Shown piece after piece: positions 1 to 6,382 of a DNA stretch of 12,404 nucleotides. The position numbers were made by a program, and so were the translations under genes. Each line of letters begins with the position of its first letter. Positions within the stretch are counted from its first letter, which is position 1. The notes beneath the pieces are model-generated. The model did no database searches, was not told the origin of the DNA, and saw nothing but the letters and a program-made list of their open reading frames with translations. Origin of the DNA: Candidatus Falkowbacteria bacterium RIFOXYC2_FULL_48_21 (lineage in GTDB: Bacteria > Patescibacteriota > Patescibacteriia > UBA11705 > JABHMO01); contig MFGM01000012.1 in assembly GCA_001778275.1 (NCBI GenBank), positions 1-12,404 of the forward strand, in the 5' to 3' direction.

Positions 1-227
1 CCATGAAAAATAGGCTGTCGGCCGGCTTCTTGATATAGCTCCACATCCAGCCCAACCTCTTCTTTTACTTCTCGAACCGCGGCCTCACTCGGATCTTCAT
101 ATAATTCAATGTGCCCGCCCACACTTAGCCACCTTTTAAGCTTGTCATGTTTTCGCAGAAGCACGGTGTTTTTGTAAACAATGAAAGTTTCCGCGCAGAA
201 ATCCATTTTTTCATGTAGGTGAGGCAT
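1..227 (-). CDS. NUDIX hydrolase, 3' part cut by window edge
   Basis: The N-terminal 75 residues of a NUDIX-family pyrophosphohydrolase are present; the C-terminus lies beyond base 1. The full NUDIX signature G-x5-E-x7-R-E-V-x-E-E-x-G-L is readable at about residues 39-61 (GHIELYE, then REVKEEVGL); its Glu residues bind the metal for hydrolysis of a nucleoside diphosphate linked to another moiety. The preceding strand (TFIVYKNTVLLRKH) is the usual first beta-strand of the fold. I chose the ATG at 225-227 because it gives a normal N-terminus (MPHLHEKMDF) ahead of the fold; no clear Shine-Dalgarno sequence precedes it. It lies downstream of pilB on the same strand, separated by 129 bases of repeats, so co-transcription is possible but not shown. 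The substrate cannot be read from sequence. Confidence 0.88.
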   Translation of the reverse strand, partial: MPHLHEKMDFCAETFIVYKNTVLLRKHDKLKRWLSVGGHIELYEDPSEAAVREVKEEVGLDVELYQEAGRQPIFH

Positions 228-280
228 ACTTGGTTGATAGCTTATTGAAGTTTCCTTGGTGCTTGGAATTTGTTTAGAAT

Positions 281-328
281 AATCCCAAAGGGATCCCTTT
301 CCCTAAGGGAAGCCTTCGGCTCGGGATT
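281..328. repeat. Cloverleaf-like nested palindrome
   Basis: An outer stem AATCCC (281-286) / GGGATT (323-328) encloses three adjacent hairpin-forming units: the 14-bp perfect palindrome AAAGGGATCCCTTT (287-300), CCC-TAA-GGG (301-309) and AGCC-TTC-GGCT (311-321). Nearly every base is paired, so either strand could fold as a four-way junction. It lies between pilB and the NUDIX gene. No T-tract directly follows on the minus strand, so a classic terminator is unlikely. It resembles a dispersed palindromic repeat. Confidence 0.7.
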
Positions 329-333
329 AGATT

Positions 334-357
334 AATTAGAACAATTAGAATAATTTT
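334..357 (+). repeat. Left arm of 24-bp inverted repeat flanking pilB
   Basis: The arm is built from 9-base units AATTAGAAC (334-342), AATTAGAAT (343-351) and AATT. It is the exact reverse complement of 2106-2129. The arm ends on the first base of the pilB stop codon (357-359), so the two arms fit the ends of the pilB coding sequence. Confidence 0.85.
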
Positions 358-2105
358 TATTCCGCCACTCTAAACACCTCATCCACCGTTGTCATGCCTT
401 TTAACGCCTTGATCAGTCCATCTTGCGTCATGGTGATCATACCGTTTTTGATGGCAATATCTTGCATGTCGTACTCGGAAACTTTGCCGCCAAGAATTAC
501 TTTTTCAATCTCCGGCGTCATGACCAAGATTTCGTAAATGCCCACGCGGCCTTTGTAGCCGATATTATTGCACGCTTCACAACCTTTGCCCGCGACAAAT
601 TTCGTATTGCTCATGTCCGGTTTGTCCGTATGACCATCGGGAATGGCGGCGAGCGTGGTTTTCACTCGTTCAAGAACATCGGGCGCAAGTTGAATTTCTT
701 GTTTGCACTTTTCGCAAACGCGGCGCACGAGACGCTGGCCCATGACCGCGTTTAGCGCCGGAGCGAGCAAGAACGGTTTCACATCCATGGCGAGAAAGCG
801 GGGAATGGCGCCGGCCGCGCTGTTCGTGTGGATTGTGGAGATAACAAGGTGGCCGGTCAGGGCGGCATTGATCGCCACCTCCGCGGTTTCGAGGTCGCGC
901 ATTTCGCCGACCATGACAATGTCCGGATCTTGACGCAATATAGATCGTAAACCGTCTGCAAACGAGTAGCCGGCACTGTGATCGATTTGGCTTTGATTAA
1001 TTCCTTCCAATTTATACTCGACCGGATCTTCAAGCGTGATGATCTTCGTGTCTTCTTGGTTCAGCTTGTTTAACATGGCGTAAAGCGTTGTGGTTTTACC
1101 GGAGCCGGTCGGACCGGTGGTGATGATCATGCCGTTCGGCCGCTCGATTTGCTTTTTCAGATCGTCAAACGCCTTGCCGATGACTCCCAGCGCTTCGAAA
1201 CTCAAGCTGGCCGTGGAAGCTTTCAACAAACGCATCACCACGCTCTCGCCCCAAGTCGTGGGCAGGCAGGATACGCGCACGTCAATCTTTTCTTTCGCCG
1301 TGGTGATGGTGAATCGACCGTCTTGCGGTTTATCCGTAATGTTAAGTTTCAAGCCGGAGAGCAGTTTGATGCGGGAAATCACCTTTGGCCACACGGCCTT
1401 TGGCACGGACGCGACATCATGCAAAAGTCCGTCAAGCCGGAAGCGCACTTTCACGTCTTTTTCTTCCGCTTCCACGTGAATATCGGAAGAGCCGGCCTGA
1501 ATACTGGCCGCGATGATGAGTGTGACCATTTCAGAAGTGTTTACCTTTTGCAGTTGGTCGTTTAGCGCTTTGAAGTCAACGGATATTTTTTTGAAACTTT
1601 CCAGTTCCGCCTCACTGATCTGCACGCCGGCCGGGGGTGGTGTGTATTTGGGCAATTTGGCGTAAACCTCGAGGGCGTGCTTCAAATTTCGTTCGGAAAT
1701 TAAATACAGCTCTCCATGCACGTGCAGAGATTCTTCGAGGCTGGTTTTGATTTTTGGAATTTCTGTGTTTTTCGGATCAGTGGTGGCGAGGCGAACTTGT
1801 TCGCCGGTATAGACAAAACAAACGACTTTTTCTTTTTTGCACACTGATTCCGGAATTAGCCAGAGCGCTTCGCCGCTGATGGGAAATTCTGTCAAGTCGA
1901 TGTAGGTCAAGCCCAGCCCGGCCGCTTGTTGCTGTACTTTCATTTCTTCATCACCAACATCAAGGGCGCCCAGCTTTTTTTCCAGTTTTTCCTCGACCGT
2001 GACATCGTCGTCGGTTCGGCCCTTTTTGGTTTTAGCCGATGAAGCCGTTGTTCCGGTTTTTGATTTTTTGAGCAGATCTTCGATGGAGGGGGAAGTTGTT
2101 GACAT
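357..2105 (-). CDS. pilB: Type IV pilus assembly ATPase (GspE/PilB family)
   Basis: A hexameric cytoplasmic ATPase of 582 residues that powers pilus extension by driving pilin addition at the inner-membrane platform. Visible parts: a low-complexity Lys/Thr-rich N-terminus (1-50), an N-terminal GspE/PilB domain (about 55-155), then the secretion ATPase core with Walker A GPTGSGKTTT (331-340), the Asp box around ITLEDPVEY (356-364), Walker B in DPDIVMVGEMRD (393-404) and the His box GHLVISTIHTN (418-428). A zinc-binding tetracysteine (C464-x2-C467 and C509-x2-C512) is intact, which is typical of PilB/GspE and absent from PilT. The start ATG directly abuts a 24-bp repeat and has no Shine-Dalgarno sequence. 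No pilC, pilT or pilin gene is adjacent. PilB is preferred over a type II secretion GspE because Patescibacteria generally carry type IV pili. Confidence 0.95.
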   Translation of the reverse strand: MSTTSPSIEDLLKKSKTGTTASSAKTKKGRTDDDVTVEEKLEKKLGALDVGDEEMKVQQQAAGLGLTYIDLTEFPISGEALWLIPESVCKKEKVVCFVYTGEQVRLATTDPKNTEIPKIKTSLEESLHVHGELYLISERNLKHALEVYAKLPKYTPPPAGVQISEAELESFKKISVDFKALNDQLQKVNTSEMVTLIIAASIQAGSSDIHVEAEEKDVKVRFRLDGLLHDVASVPKAVWPKVISRIKLLSGLKLNITDKPQDGRFTITTAKEKIDVRVSCLPTTWGESVVMRLLKASTASLSFEALGVIGKAFDDLKKQIERPNGMIITTGPTGSGKTTTLYAMLNKLNQEDTKIITLEDPVEYKLEGINQSQIDHSAGYSFADGLRSILRQDPDIVMVGEMRDLETAEVAINAALTGHLVISTIHTNSAAGAIPRFLAMDVKPFLLAPALNAVMGQRLVRRVCEKCKQEIQLAPDVLERVKTTLAAIPDGHTDKPDMSNTKFVAGKGCEACNNIGYKGRVGIYEILVMTPEIEKVILGGKVSEYDMQDIAIKNGMITMTQDGLIKALKGMTTVDEVFRVAE

Positions 2106-2129
2106 AAAATTATTCTAATTGTTCTAATT
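2106..2129 (-). repeat. Right arm of 24-bp inverted repeat flanking pilB
   Basis: Exact reverse complement of 334-357, starting one base upstream of the pilB ATG. On the minus strand the 9-mer run continues upstream as AATTAGGTC, so the pilB mRNA leader next to the start codon consists of AATTAGNNN units. Bases 2124-2145 also form a perfect 22-bp inverted repeat with 2302-2323. Confidence 0.85.
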
Positions 2130-2300
2130 GACCTAATTATTCTAAATAAATCCCAATGAACAAATCTCAAAGTCTCAAGAAATAGTCAATTAGCAACTTT
2201 TATAGAAAACGATAAAAGTGAAATTTGGTGATTGGGCTTTTTGACCTTGGATACTATTTTTGGGTATTGGGTATTTTAGCCTTGGACATTATTTAGGTAA

Positions 2301-2331
2301 ATTAGAATAATTAGGTCAATTAGGTCAATTT
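2301..2331 (+). repeat. AATTAGNNN 9-base tandem repeat
   Basis: Reads AATTAGAAT, AATTAGGTC, AATTAGGTC, AATTTACC: three units with period 9 and a variable last triplet, followed by a degenerate fourth. The same unit occurs at 334-355 on this strand and at about 2106-2145 on the other. Confidence 0.8.
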
Positions 2332-2398
2332 ACCTTTGCTTACATAATACCTTTTTCCCACAGGTTTTACAACAAAGGTTTGCTTGTGTGTAAATGGG

Positions 2399-2426
2399 TT
2401 GCGCTAAATTTTGAACGTGGTAAAAT
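2399..2426 (+). promoter_or_regulatory. Possible weak sigma-70 promoter for the 2479 gene
   Basis: TTGCGC (2399-2404), a 16-base spacer and TAAAAT (2421-2426). The -10 matches five of six consensus bases but the -35 only three, so this is tentative. Confidence 0.3.
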
Positions 2427-2451
2427 GTTTTTGATCGAAAAGGGGGGACTC

Positions 2452-2475
2452 GTGTTAAATAATCATAACTGCTGA
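2452..2475 (+). other. Possible seven-codon leader peptide
   Basis: GTG at 2452 opens a seven-codon frame (M-L-N-N-H-N-C) ending at TGA 2473-2475, three bases before the ATG of the downstream gene. A run AGGGGGG (2441-2447), four bases before the GTG, is the only Shine-Dalgarno-like sequence near; the main ATG has none. Translation of the main gene could be coupled through this tiny frame, or the G-run may act by chance. Confidence 0.22.
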
Positions 2476-2478
2476 CCT

Positions 2479-3354
2479 ATGCCAGTAGACAACATTATCG
2501 AAAACGTTGAAAAAGAGGAGGAAAAAAAGGCGAAAAAAGTGAAGAAGCCGGTTGAGAAACAAATCCCGGCTGAACCGGTCAAGCCGACCGCAGCCAAAGC
2601 CAAATCCGATGATAATAACTTATTCAACTTGGTTATCGCCGTAGTGGTGATTCTCGGTATTATTGGCATTGTTTTTGGCTATACGAAGGACAAGATTTCC
2701 GAGATCAAAAAGGGCGGTAACGATGTAACCAAGAGCTTGGAAGAGCAGGTAAGCGTGCTGAAGCAGGAGTTAACTTCACTAAAAGATAAGGCGGACATAC
2801 TGGAAAAAGATAATCTTTCCAACAAGAATGTTGTGATTGACCTTTTTGACAAGAGTCGCACTATTCCGACCAAGGTTAACGCCACAGGGTGGAATATTTT
2901 GGATGATAAAACATTGGGCTTCTTGGTTAGTTACCCGACCAATTGGGAAAAAGTGAACGCGGTCATGCCGCCTGCGAATGATGCTGCAACAAAGCCGGTG
3001 ACGACGGTTGTGCTTCAGCCGATCAATCAGCCGGACTTTTTGAACGTCCTGACCATCACTGCCGATTATGCCGACTTCGCCAAGTTGAGCCTAAAAGAAA
3101 AAATTGAAATTTTCAGCGATCTCGATATTATCGACAAAATTACCTTTGCCGACGGTCGGATGATTTACTTTATCAATCTGGACAAGAATAACAGCGAAGT
3201 ACCCACGATTTTGATTCTCACGGCGGACAACATTTACCGCGCCACGTTCAACGTGCCGAATAAGAAATTGACCGGTTACTTCGATTACCGGCGCAACTTT
3301 GAGGAGATTGTCGCTACTTTTGGACTGGTAAAGGTCGAACCGCCGAAACAATAA
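2479..3354 (+). CDS. Membrane-anchored protein of unknown function with coiled coil
   Basis: I do not recognise this 291-residue protein. Visible layout: a highly charged Lys/Glu-rich cytoplasmic N-terminus (1-45), one transmembrane helix (about 48-68, LFNLVIAVVVILGIIGIVFG), a heptad-like coiled-coil segment (about 82-112), and a C-terminal domain of about 150 residues containing LGFLVSYPTNWEKV (147-160). Phrases like "YPxxW" are common in small surface-exposed lipoprotein-like domains, but I cannot assign a family. The charge pattern implies N-in topology with the C-domain outside. No Shine-Dalgarno sequence precedes the ATG. The gene is monocistronic, with a terminator 12 bases after its stop. 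Proximity to pilB, transcribed the other way, could suggest a surface role, but that is only inference. Confidence 0.85.
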   Translation: MPVDNIIENVEKEEEKKAKKVKKPVEKQIPAEPVKPTAAKAKSDDNNLFNLVIAVVVILGIIGIVFGYTKDKISEIKKGGNDVTKSLEEQVSVLKQELTSLKDKADILEKDNLSNKNVVIDLFDKSRTIPTKVNATGWNILDDKTLGFLVSYPTNWEKVNAVMPPANDAATKPVTTVVLQPINQPDFLNVLTITADYADFAKLSLKEKIEIFSDLDIIDKITFADGRMIYFINLDKNNSEVPTILILTADNIYRATFNVPNKKLTGYFDYRRNFEEIVATFGLVKVEPPKQ

Positions 3355-3365
3355 ATCACTTGTTA

Positions 3366-3395
3366 AAAACGGCTCCGCTAAAACGGAGCCGTTTT
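3366..3395 (+). terminator. Rho-independent terminator of the 2479 gene
   Basis: A 12-bp perfect stem AAAACGGCTCCG / CGGAGCCGTTTT with a six-base loop, ending in TTTT. It lies 11 bases after the stop codon. Confidence 0.9.
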
Positions 3396-3398
3396 GTG

Positions 3399-3427
3399 TT
3401 GACTTTTGCGCGATTGTGCCGTATTAT
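3399..3427 (+). promoter_or_regulatory. Sigma-70 promoter of ychF
   Basis: TTGACT (3399-3404), a 17-base spacer and TATTAT (3422-3427): five of six matches in each box. The predicted transcription start is near 3434, leaving about 170 bases of untranslated leader before the ychF ATG. Confidence 0.8.
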
Positions 3428-3433
3428 CCATAC

Positions 3434-3605
3434 AGTTAAATTGGATGCTGGTGCGTGATATGTGTCCGCCATAGGACGGACTCGTCCTCCGGCGAGGAAG
3501 CTGGTTTGGATGGTTGAGGGTGGATACTGGAAAATAAAATCCATTATCTATTTTCCACTTTCTAAACCAGCTTTCACGTACCGAGCACCCGCCTCCGCAC
3601 CCAGT
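3434..3605 (+). promoter_or_regulatory. Structured 5' leader of ychF
   Basis: The leader can fold extensively. A 15-bp helix (two G-U pairs) joins 3496-3510 to 3561-3575; inside it, GGAAAATA (3529-3536) pairs with TATTTTCC (3549-3556). Upstream are GTCC/GGAC- and TCCTC/GAGGA-type hairpins (3463-3498). An outer helix CTGGTGCG (3448-3455) with CGCACCCAG (3596-3604, one bulge) reaches to within one base of the start codon. An alternative pairing of GGTGC (3450-3454) with GCACC (3585-3589) would compete with it. No riboswitch class is recognised; a regulatory leader or an inserted palindromic repeat are both possible. Confidence 0.5.
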
Positions 3606-4694
3606 ATGTCTTTTTCTATCGGAATAGTCGGCCTGCCAAATGTGGGCAAGTCCACGCTTTTCAAGGCGCTGACGAAGAAACAGATTGATATCGCCAACTA
3701 CCCCTTTTGCACCATTGAACCGAACAAGGGTATTGTTTTGGTTCCGGATGAACGGTTAAAAAATCTGGCAGACATGTCAAAGTCGGAAAAAATTATTTAT
3801 ACCACGATCGAATTCGTTGATATTGCCGGATTGGTCAAAGGCGCGCACAAGGGTGAGGGACTTGGCAATCAGTTTCTCGCGAACATTCGCGAAGCGGATG
3901 CCATATGTCACGTGATTCGCGGTTTTGCATTGGGAAATATCATTCACGTGGCCGGCAAGGTGGATCCGGAGGAAGACGCGGAGATTGTGGAAATGGAATT
4001 GGCTTTTTCCGACCTTGACGCGGCCAAAAAGCACTTGAGCAAGTTGCGTGACAAAGTGAAAAGCGCGGGTGCCAAGGACGAAAAAGACACGCGTTCGCTG
4101 ATTGAACTTTTCGAAAAGAAAATCGTTCCGGCGCTTGAACAGGGTTTGCCGTTGCGCAAGGCGGGATTGAGTGCGGAGGAATTGGCAGCTGTTCAGTATA
4201 TGAGTTTTCTCACGGTGAAGCCGATGATTTACCTTCTAAACGTGGACGAGAATACGATCAACGAGGCGCCGAATTTACCAAAATTAAAAAATGAAATAAT
4301 TATTCCGGTTTGCGCCAAGATTGAGGCGGACTTGGCCGATTTGAACGCGGCAGAGGCGCAAGAATATATGAAGGAAATGGGTATTGCCGTTTCCGGATTG
4401 GACAAAATAATTTTGGAGGCCTATAAAGTTTTAAACTTGATCAGCTTCTTGACGACCGGCCAGGATGAAACGCGCGCTTGGACGATTACTCGCGGCATGT
4501 TGGCGCCGCAAGCGGCCGGCAAAATTCATGGCGATTTTGAGCGTGGCTTTATCGCCGCGGACGTGATCAATTGGCAGGACTTGTTAACCGTTGGCAGTGA
4601 GGTGGCGGCGCGGGAAAAGGGCATGATTCGGCTGGAAGGAAAAAAGTACGAAGTGAAGGATGGGGACGTTTGCGTATTCAAATTCAATGTGTAA
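3606..4694 (+). CDS. ychF: Redox-regulated ribosome-associated P-loop NTPase YchF (OLA1 family)
   Basis: YchF/OLA1 of 362 residues, close to the 363 of E. coli. It is an Obg-related P-loop NTPase that prefers ATP, binds ribosomes and is tied to stress responses. Motifs: Walker A GLPNVGKST (9-17), the G3 region DIAGLVKG (72-79), the altered G4 motif NVDE (212-215) that explains loss of guanine specificity, a helical coiled-coil insertion (about 125-185), and a C-terminal TGS domain (about 280-362). Cys35 in YPFCTIEPN matches the redox-sensitive cysteine described in E. coli YchF. The frame stays open 48 codons further upstream, but family homology fixes the start at MSFSIGIVG. No Shine-Dalgarno sequence is present; the ATG sits at the edge of the structured leader. 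Confidence 0.96.
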   Translation: MSFSIGIVGLPNVGKSTLFKALTKKQIDIANYPFCTIEPNKGIVLVPDERLKNLADMSKSEKIIYTTIEFVDIAGLVKGAHKGEGLGNQFLANIREADAICHVIRGFALGNIIHVAGKVDPEEDAEIVEMELAFSDLDAAKKHLSKLRDKVKSAGAKDEKDTRSLIELFEKKIVPALEQGLPLRKAGLSAEELAAVQYMSFLTVKPMIYLLNVDENTINEAPNLPKLKNEIIIPVCAKIEADLADLNAAEAQEYMKEMGIAVSGLDKIILEAYKVLNLISFLTTGQDETRAWTITRGMLAPQAAGKIHGDFERGFIAADVINWQDLLTVGSEVAAREKGMIRLEGKKYEVKDGDVCVFKFNV

Positions 4695-4704
4695 TGTTGT
4701 GGTG

Positions 4705-4754
4705 TGACGTAGGGTCGTTGCCTGCCTGCGCAGGCAGGCAACGACCCTACGTCA
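4705..4754. repeat. Perfect 50-bp palindrome, GTAGGG-CGTTGC family copy 1
   Basis: Bases 4705-4729 are the exact reverse complement of 4730-4754, with no spacer. The arm reads TGACGTAGGGTCGTTGCC followed by TGCCTGC. The inner part GTAGGGTCGTTGC is shared with the palindromes at 11595-11628 and 11794-11829. It starts 10 bases after the ychF stop and could also help end ychF transcription. Confidence 0.92.
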
Positions 4755-4757
4755 AAA

Positions 4758-4785
4758 AAATTCCCGCCGATGAGGGCGGGAATTT
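4758..4785. terminator. Bidirectional terminator between convergent genes
   Basis: Stem AAATTCCCGCC (4758-4768) / GGCGGGAATTT (4775-4785) with a six-base loop. On the minus strand the hairpin runs into seven Ts (complement of 4754-4760), an excellent terminator for the 4789-5319 gene. On the plus strand the T-tract is short, but it may serve ychF. Confidence 0.85.
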
Positions 4786-4788
4786 GCG

Positions 4789-5319
4789 TTAAAGCGAAAT
4801 GACCGTTTCAAAGAAAATTTTCGGTACCGGCGAACTGGTGCCATTGCTGTATTTCATGGAGGCGACTTTCCAACAGTCGGGCTTTATTTTTTCGAGGCGC
4901 ACGAATGACATGTGTGCCGGCGAACGCAGACAGCGTAGCACTTCGGCGACAAAAGTCCGGAATTGCGTCAGCTGGGAGATGGTGGGCGCGCGCATGAGAT
5001 AGAGAGAAAGGCTGGGAAAGTGCTGGCAGTTTTTGTAATGCAAGCACAGCCCCCATGATTCTTGATCGCCATCCTCGGCCGTCAGGTCGCCGCTAAAGAT
5101 CACAAAATCGTGACAAGCGCCCGAAACGGTTTCGGGTGACGGCTCGGATACTTCAAAGGCGCAAGAAGGCTGCCAGCTGATTTCTTTGTGGCCGAGCAGT
5201 TTGTCGAGCGGTGGAGCCAGTTTTTTTAGTTTAGCCACCTTGCTTTCGATCACCGGATCCGGCAGTTTGTGAATTTTGGAATTTAGTAACTGGGGCAATA
5301 AACTATGCGTAAACTCCAT
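4789..5319 (-). CDS. Hypothetical protein, 176 residues, six cysteines
   Basis: Not recognised. No transmembrane segment or signal peptide is evident, so it is probably cytoplasmic. The N-terminal third is helical and Lys/Leu-rich (SKVAKLKKLAPPLDKLLG, about 26-43); the rest looks like mixed alpha/beta with cysteines at about 53, 69, 92, 98, 130 and 149. No CxxC pair is present, so a zinc site is not evident. The ATG at 5317-5319 is chosen over the in-frame TTG ten codons upstream because AGAGGAG lies six bases before it, an ideal Shine-Dalgarno sequence. The gene has its own promoter (5365-5393) and terminator (4758-4785), so it is monocistronic. It lies just downstream of the sigma-factor gene on the same strand. 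Confidence 0.85.
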   Translation of the reverse strand: MEFTHSLLPQLLNSKIHKLPDPVIESKVAKLKKLAPPLDKLLGHKEISWQPSCAFEVSEPSPETVSGACHDFVIFSGDLTAEDGDQESWGLCLHYKNCQHFPSLSLYLMRAPTISQLTQFRTFVAEVLRCLRSPAHMSFVRLEKIKPDCWKVASMKYSNGTSSPVPKIFFETVISL

Positions 5320-5364
5320 TCTCAACTCCTCTGAATTTATTGTTGACAAATGAACAACGTTTCA

Positions 5365-5393
5365 ATACTAGCAGAGTTAAAATCAGTCGTCAA
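5365..5393 (-). promoter_or_regulatory. Sigma-70 promoter of the 4789-5319 gene
   Basis: On the minus strand TTGACG (5393-5388), a 17-base spacer and TAGTAT (5370-5365). Transcription would start near 5358, about 40 bases before the ATG. Confidence 0.78.
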
Positions 5394-5410
5394 GGATTTT
5401 CAAGGCCGGG

Positions 5411-5445
5411 TCAAATAAAAATCCGGCCGAAATCGTTCGGTCGGA
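5411..5445 (-). terminator. Terminator of the sigma-factor gene
   Basis: On the minus strand a nine-pair stem TCCGACCGA / TCGGCCGGA (one A-C mismatch, loop of six, 5445-5422) is followed by TTTTTATTT. It begins directly after the TGA stop codon. Confidence 0.82.
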
Positions 5446-6213
5446 TCATTGATATTCATGAAATTTCCAGTGGATTTTCCAAATCGCCTTTGTGATTGTT
5501 AAATGAGCCAGCGACCGAGACATACCCAGCTCTTGGCCGGCGCTGGCAATCGAGAGGTTGTCCAGAAAAACTCTGGTTAAAAGGCGCCTTTGTTTTTCCG
5601 TCAGCTTTGATTGCCCGTTGGCTATCACTTGGCGCAGCTTGTGCTTGAGTTCTTCTTTTTCGTACAGCTTGGCCGGATCGTCGCATGATTCATTTTCTTG
5701 CCAGAGATTGGCGGAGTTAGCCACGCGGTCGCCGCGTTTTGTTTCGCCATCTTGGTCGCGTTTATTGGTACGAATCGTTTCATCAAGGGAAAGCAGTCGC
5801 CCGCTTCGTTGCGCCGCGGAGATGATGGTGGCCAAACGTGTTTTGTTCACGTTCATTTCATGGAGCAATTCTGGGTTGTCCGCAGTAATATTCGCTAGCG
5901 GTATGGCATTTTGGGAACAGTACTTCTTAAGCGCGTGTGATCTGTTTTGCAGTTGTCGGCCGATATGGAAGCCGCTTCGTTGTGTCTGGATATCGTCCAT
6001 GACGACTTGAAATATCCACCATTGCGCGTAGGTGGCAAAAGTGTTTTTGCCGTTCCAGCGTCGCGCGGCGAGAAAAAGGCCGATCATACCCATTTGCCAA
6101 CATTCATCTTTCGTGTATCCGGGCAAGGGAAAGCAACCAAACCGCATTTTTATAAAGAAGGGAATCAGCCCTTGATTGTCCATAACCAGATTGCGTATTT
6201 CATCCGGGTGCAT
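5446..6213 (-). CDS. Divergent sigma-70 family RNA polymerase sigma factor
   Basis: A 255-residue sigma factor that should direct RNA polymerase to a subset of promoters. Region 2 (about 5-80) is clear: ECWQMGMIGLFLAARRW aligns with the family's D-x-x-Q-E-G-x-x-G-L-x-x-A motif, and FATYAQWWIFQVVMDDI (59-75) matches the F-x-T-Y-A-x-W-W-I segment that melts and reads the -10. GFHI (81-84) sits where region 3 begins. LLSLDETI (140-147) resembles the LDEPV-type linker, and 150-185 is a charged, probably disordered insertion. Region 4 (about 203-252) keeps LTEKQRRLL and the helix-turn-helix SIASAGQELGMSRSLAHLTITKAI that binds the -35. Region 1.1 is absent. The ATG is fixed by GGAGG four bases upstream. 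It is much shorter and more divergent than a housekeeping RpoD, and no anti-sigma gene is adjacent. Confidence 0.9.
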   Translation of the reverse strand: MHPDEIRNLVMDNQGLIPFFIKMRFGCFPLPGYTKDECWQMGMIGLFLAARRWNGKNTFATYAQWWIFQVVMDDIQTQRSGFHIGRQLQNRSHALKKYCSQNAIPLANITADNPELLHEMNVNKTRLATIISAAQRSGRLLSLDETIRTNKRDQDGETKRGDRVANSANLWQENESCDDPAKLYEKEELKHKLRQVIANGQSKLTEKQRRLLTRVFLDNLSIASAGQELGMSRSLAHLTITKAIWKIHWKFHEYQ

Positions 6214-6247
6214 GTTTCCTCCGATTTTTAATGTTCAAGATTAAGGC

Positions 6248-6276
6248 AGAATATCAGGTGTTAACGGTTTTTGCAA
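6248..6276 (-). promoter_or_regulatory. Sigma-70 promoter of the sigma-factor gene
   Basis: On the minus strand TTGCAA (6276-6271), a 17-base spacer and TATTCT (6253-6248), with TGA before the -10 forming an extended -10. It is divergent from the promoter at 6311-6339; the two -35 boxes are 34 bases apart. Confidence 0.65.
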
Positions 6277-6310
6277 GGGGTGGGGCAATACGTCTAGAAT
6301 TCGGGAGCGA

Positions 6311-6339
6311 TTGACATCGATTTCGCCTTTTGCTAATAT
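6311..6339 (+). promoter_or_regulatory. Strong sigma-70 promoter of the 6383-7003 gene
   Basis: Consensus TTGACA (6311-6316), a 17-base spacer, and TAATAT (6334-6339) preceded by TGC (extended -10). It is one of the best promoters in the window. Transcription should start near 6346. Confidence 0.88.
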
Positions 6340-6382
6340 GCGGAATCATGGTGAATGGTTCATTTCAAATGGAGGAAAAAAC

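Larger units (their letters stand above)
2106..2478. other. 373-base spacer of low-complexity repeats, no gene
   Basis: No convincing coding region is present. It holds AATTAGNNN 9-mer runs at both sides (about 2106-2145 and 2301-2331), a TCTCAA-rich patch near 2160-2180, and two imperfect copies of a CCTTGGA...ATTT...GGTA motif (about 2244-2265 and 2280-2299) with GGGTATT repeats between them. The sequence is strongly AT-rich. The promoter for minus-strand pilB must lie here, but I see no clear -35/-10 pair for it. Confidence 0.6.

Noticed and set aside
2106..2478. CRISPR array or tandem-repeat origin
   Set aside because: Units are nine bases long without unique spacers and no DnaA boxes are seen.
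3461..3510. Self-cleaving ribozyme (hammerhead-like) in the ychF leader
   Set aside because: GGACGAGTCC on the reverse strand is reminiscent, but the CUGAUGA and GAAA core elements are missing.
3462..3605. 48-codon N-terminal extension of YchF starting at GTG 3462
   Set aside because: YchF proteins start at MSFSIGIVG-like sequence; the extension is the structured leader and has no family counterpart.
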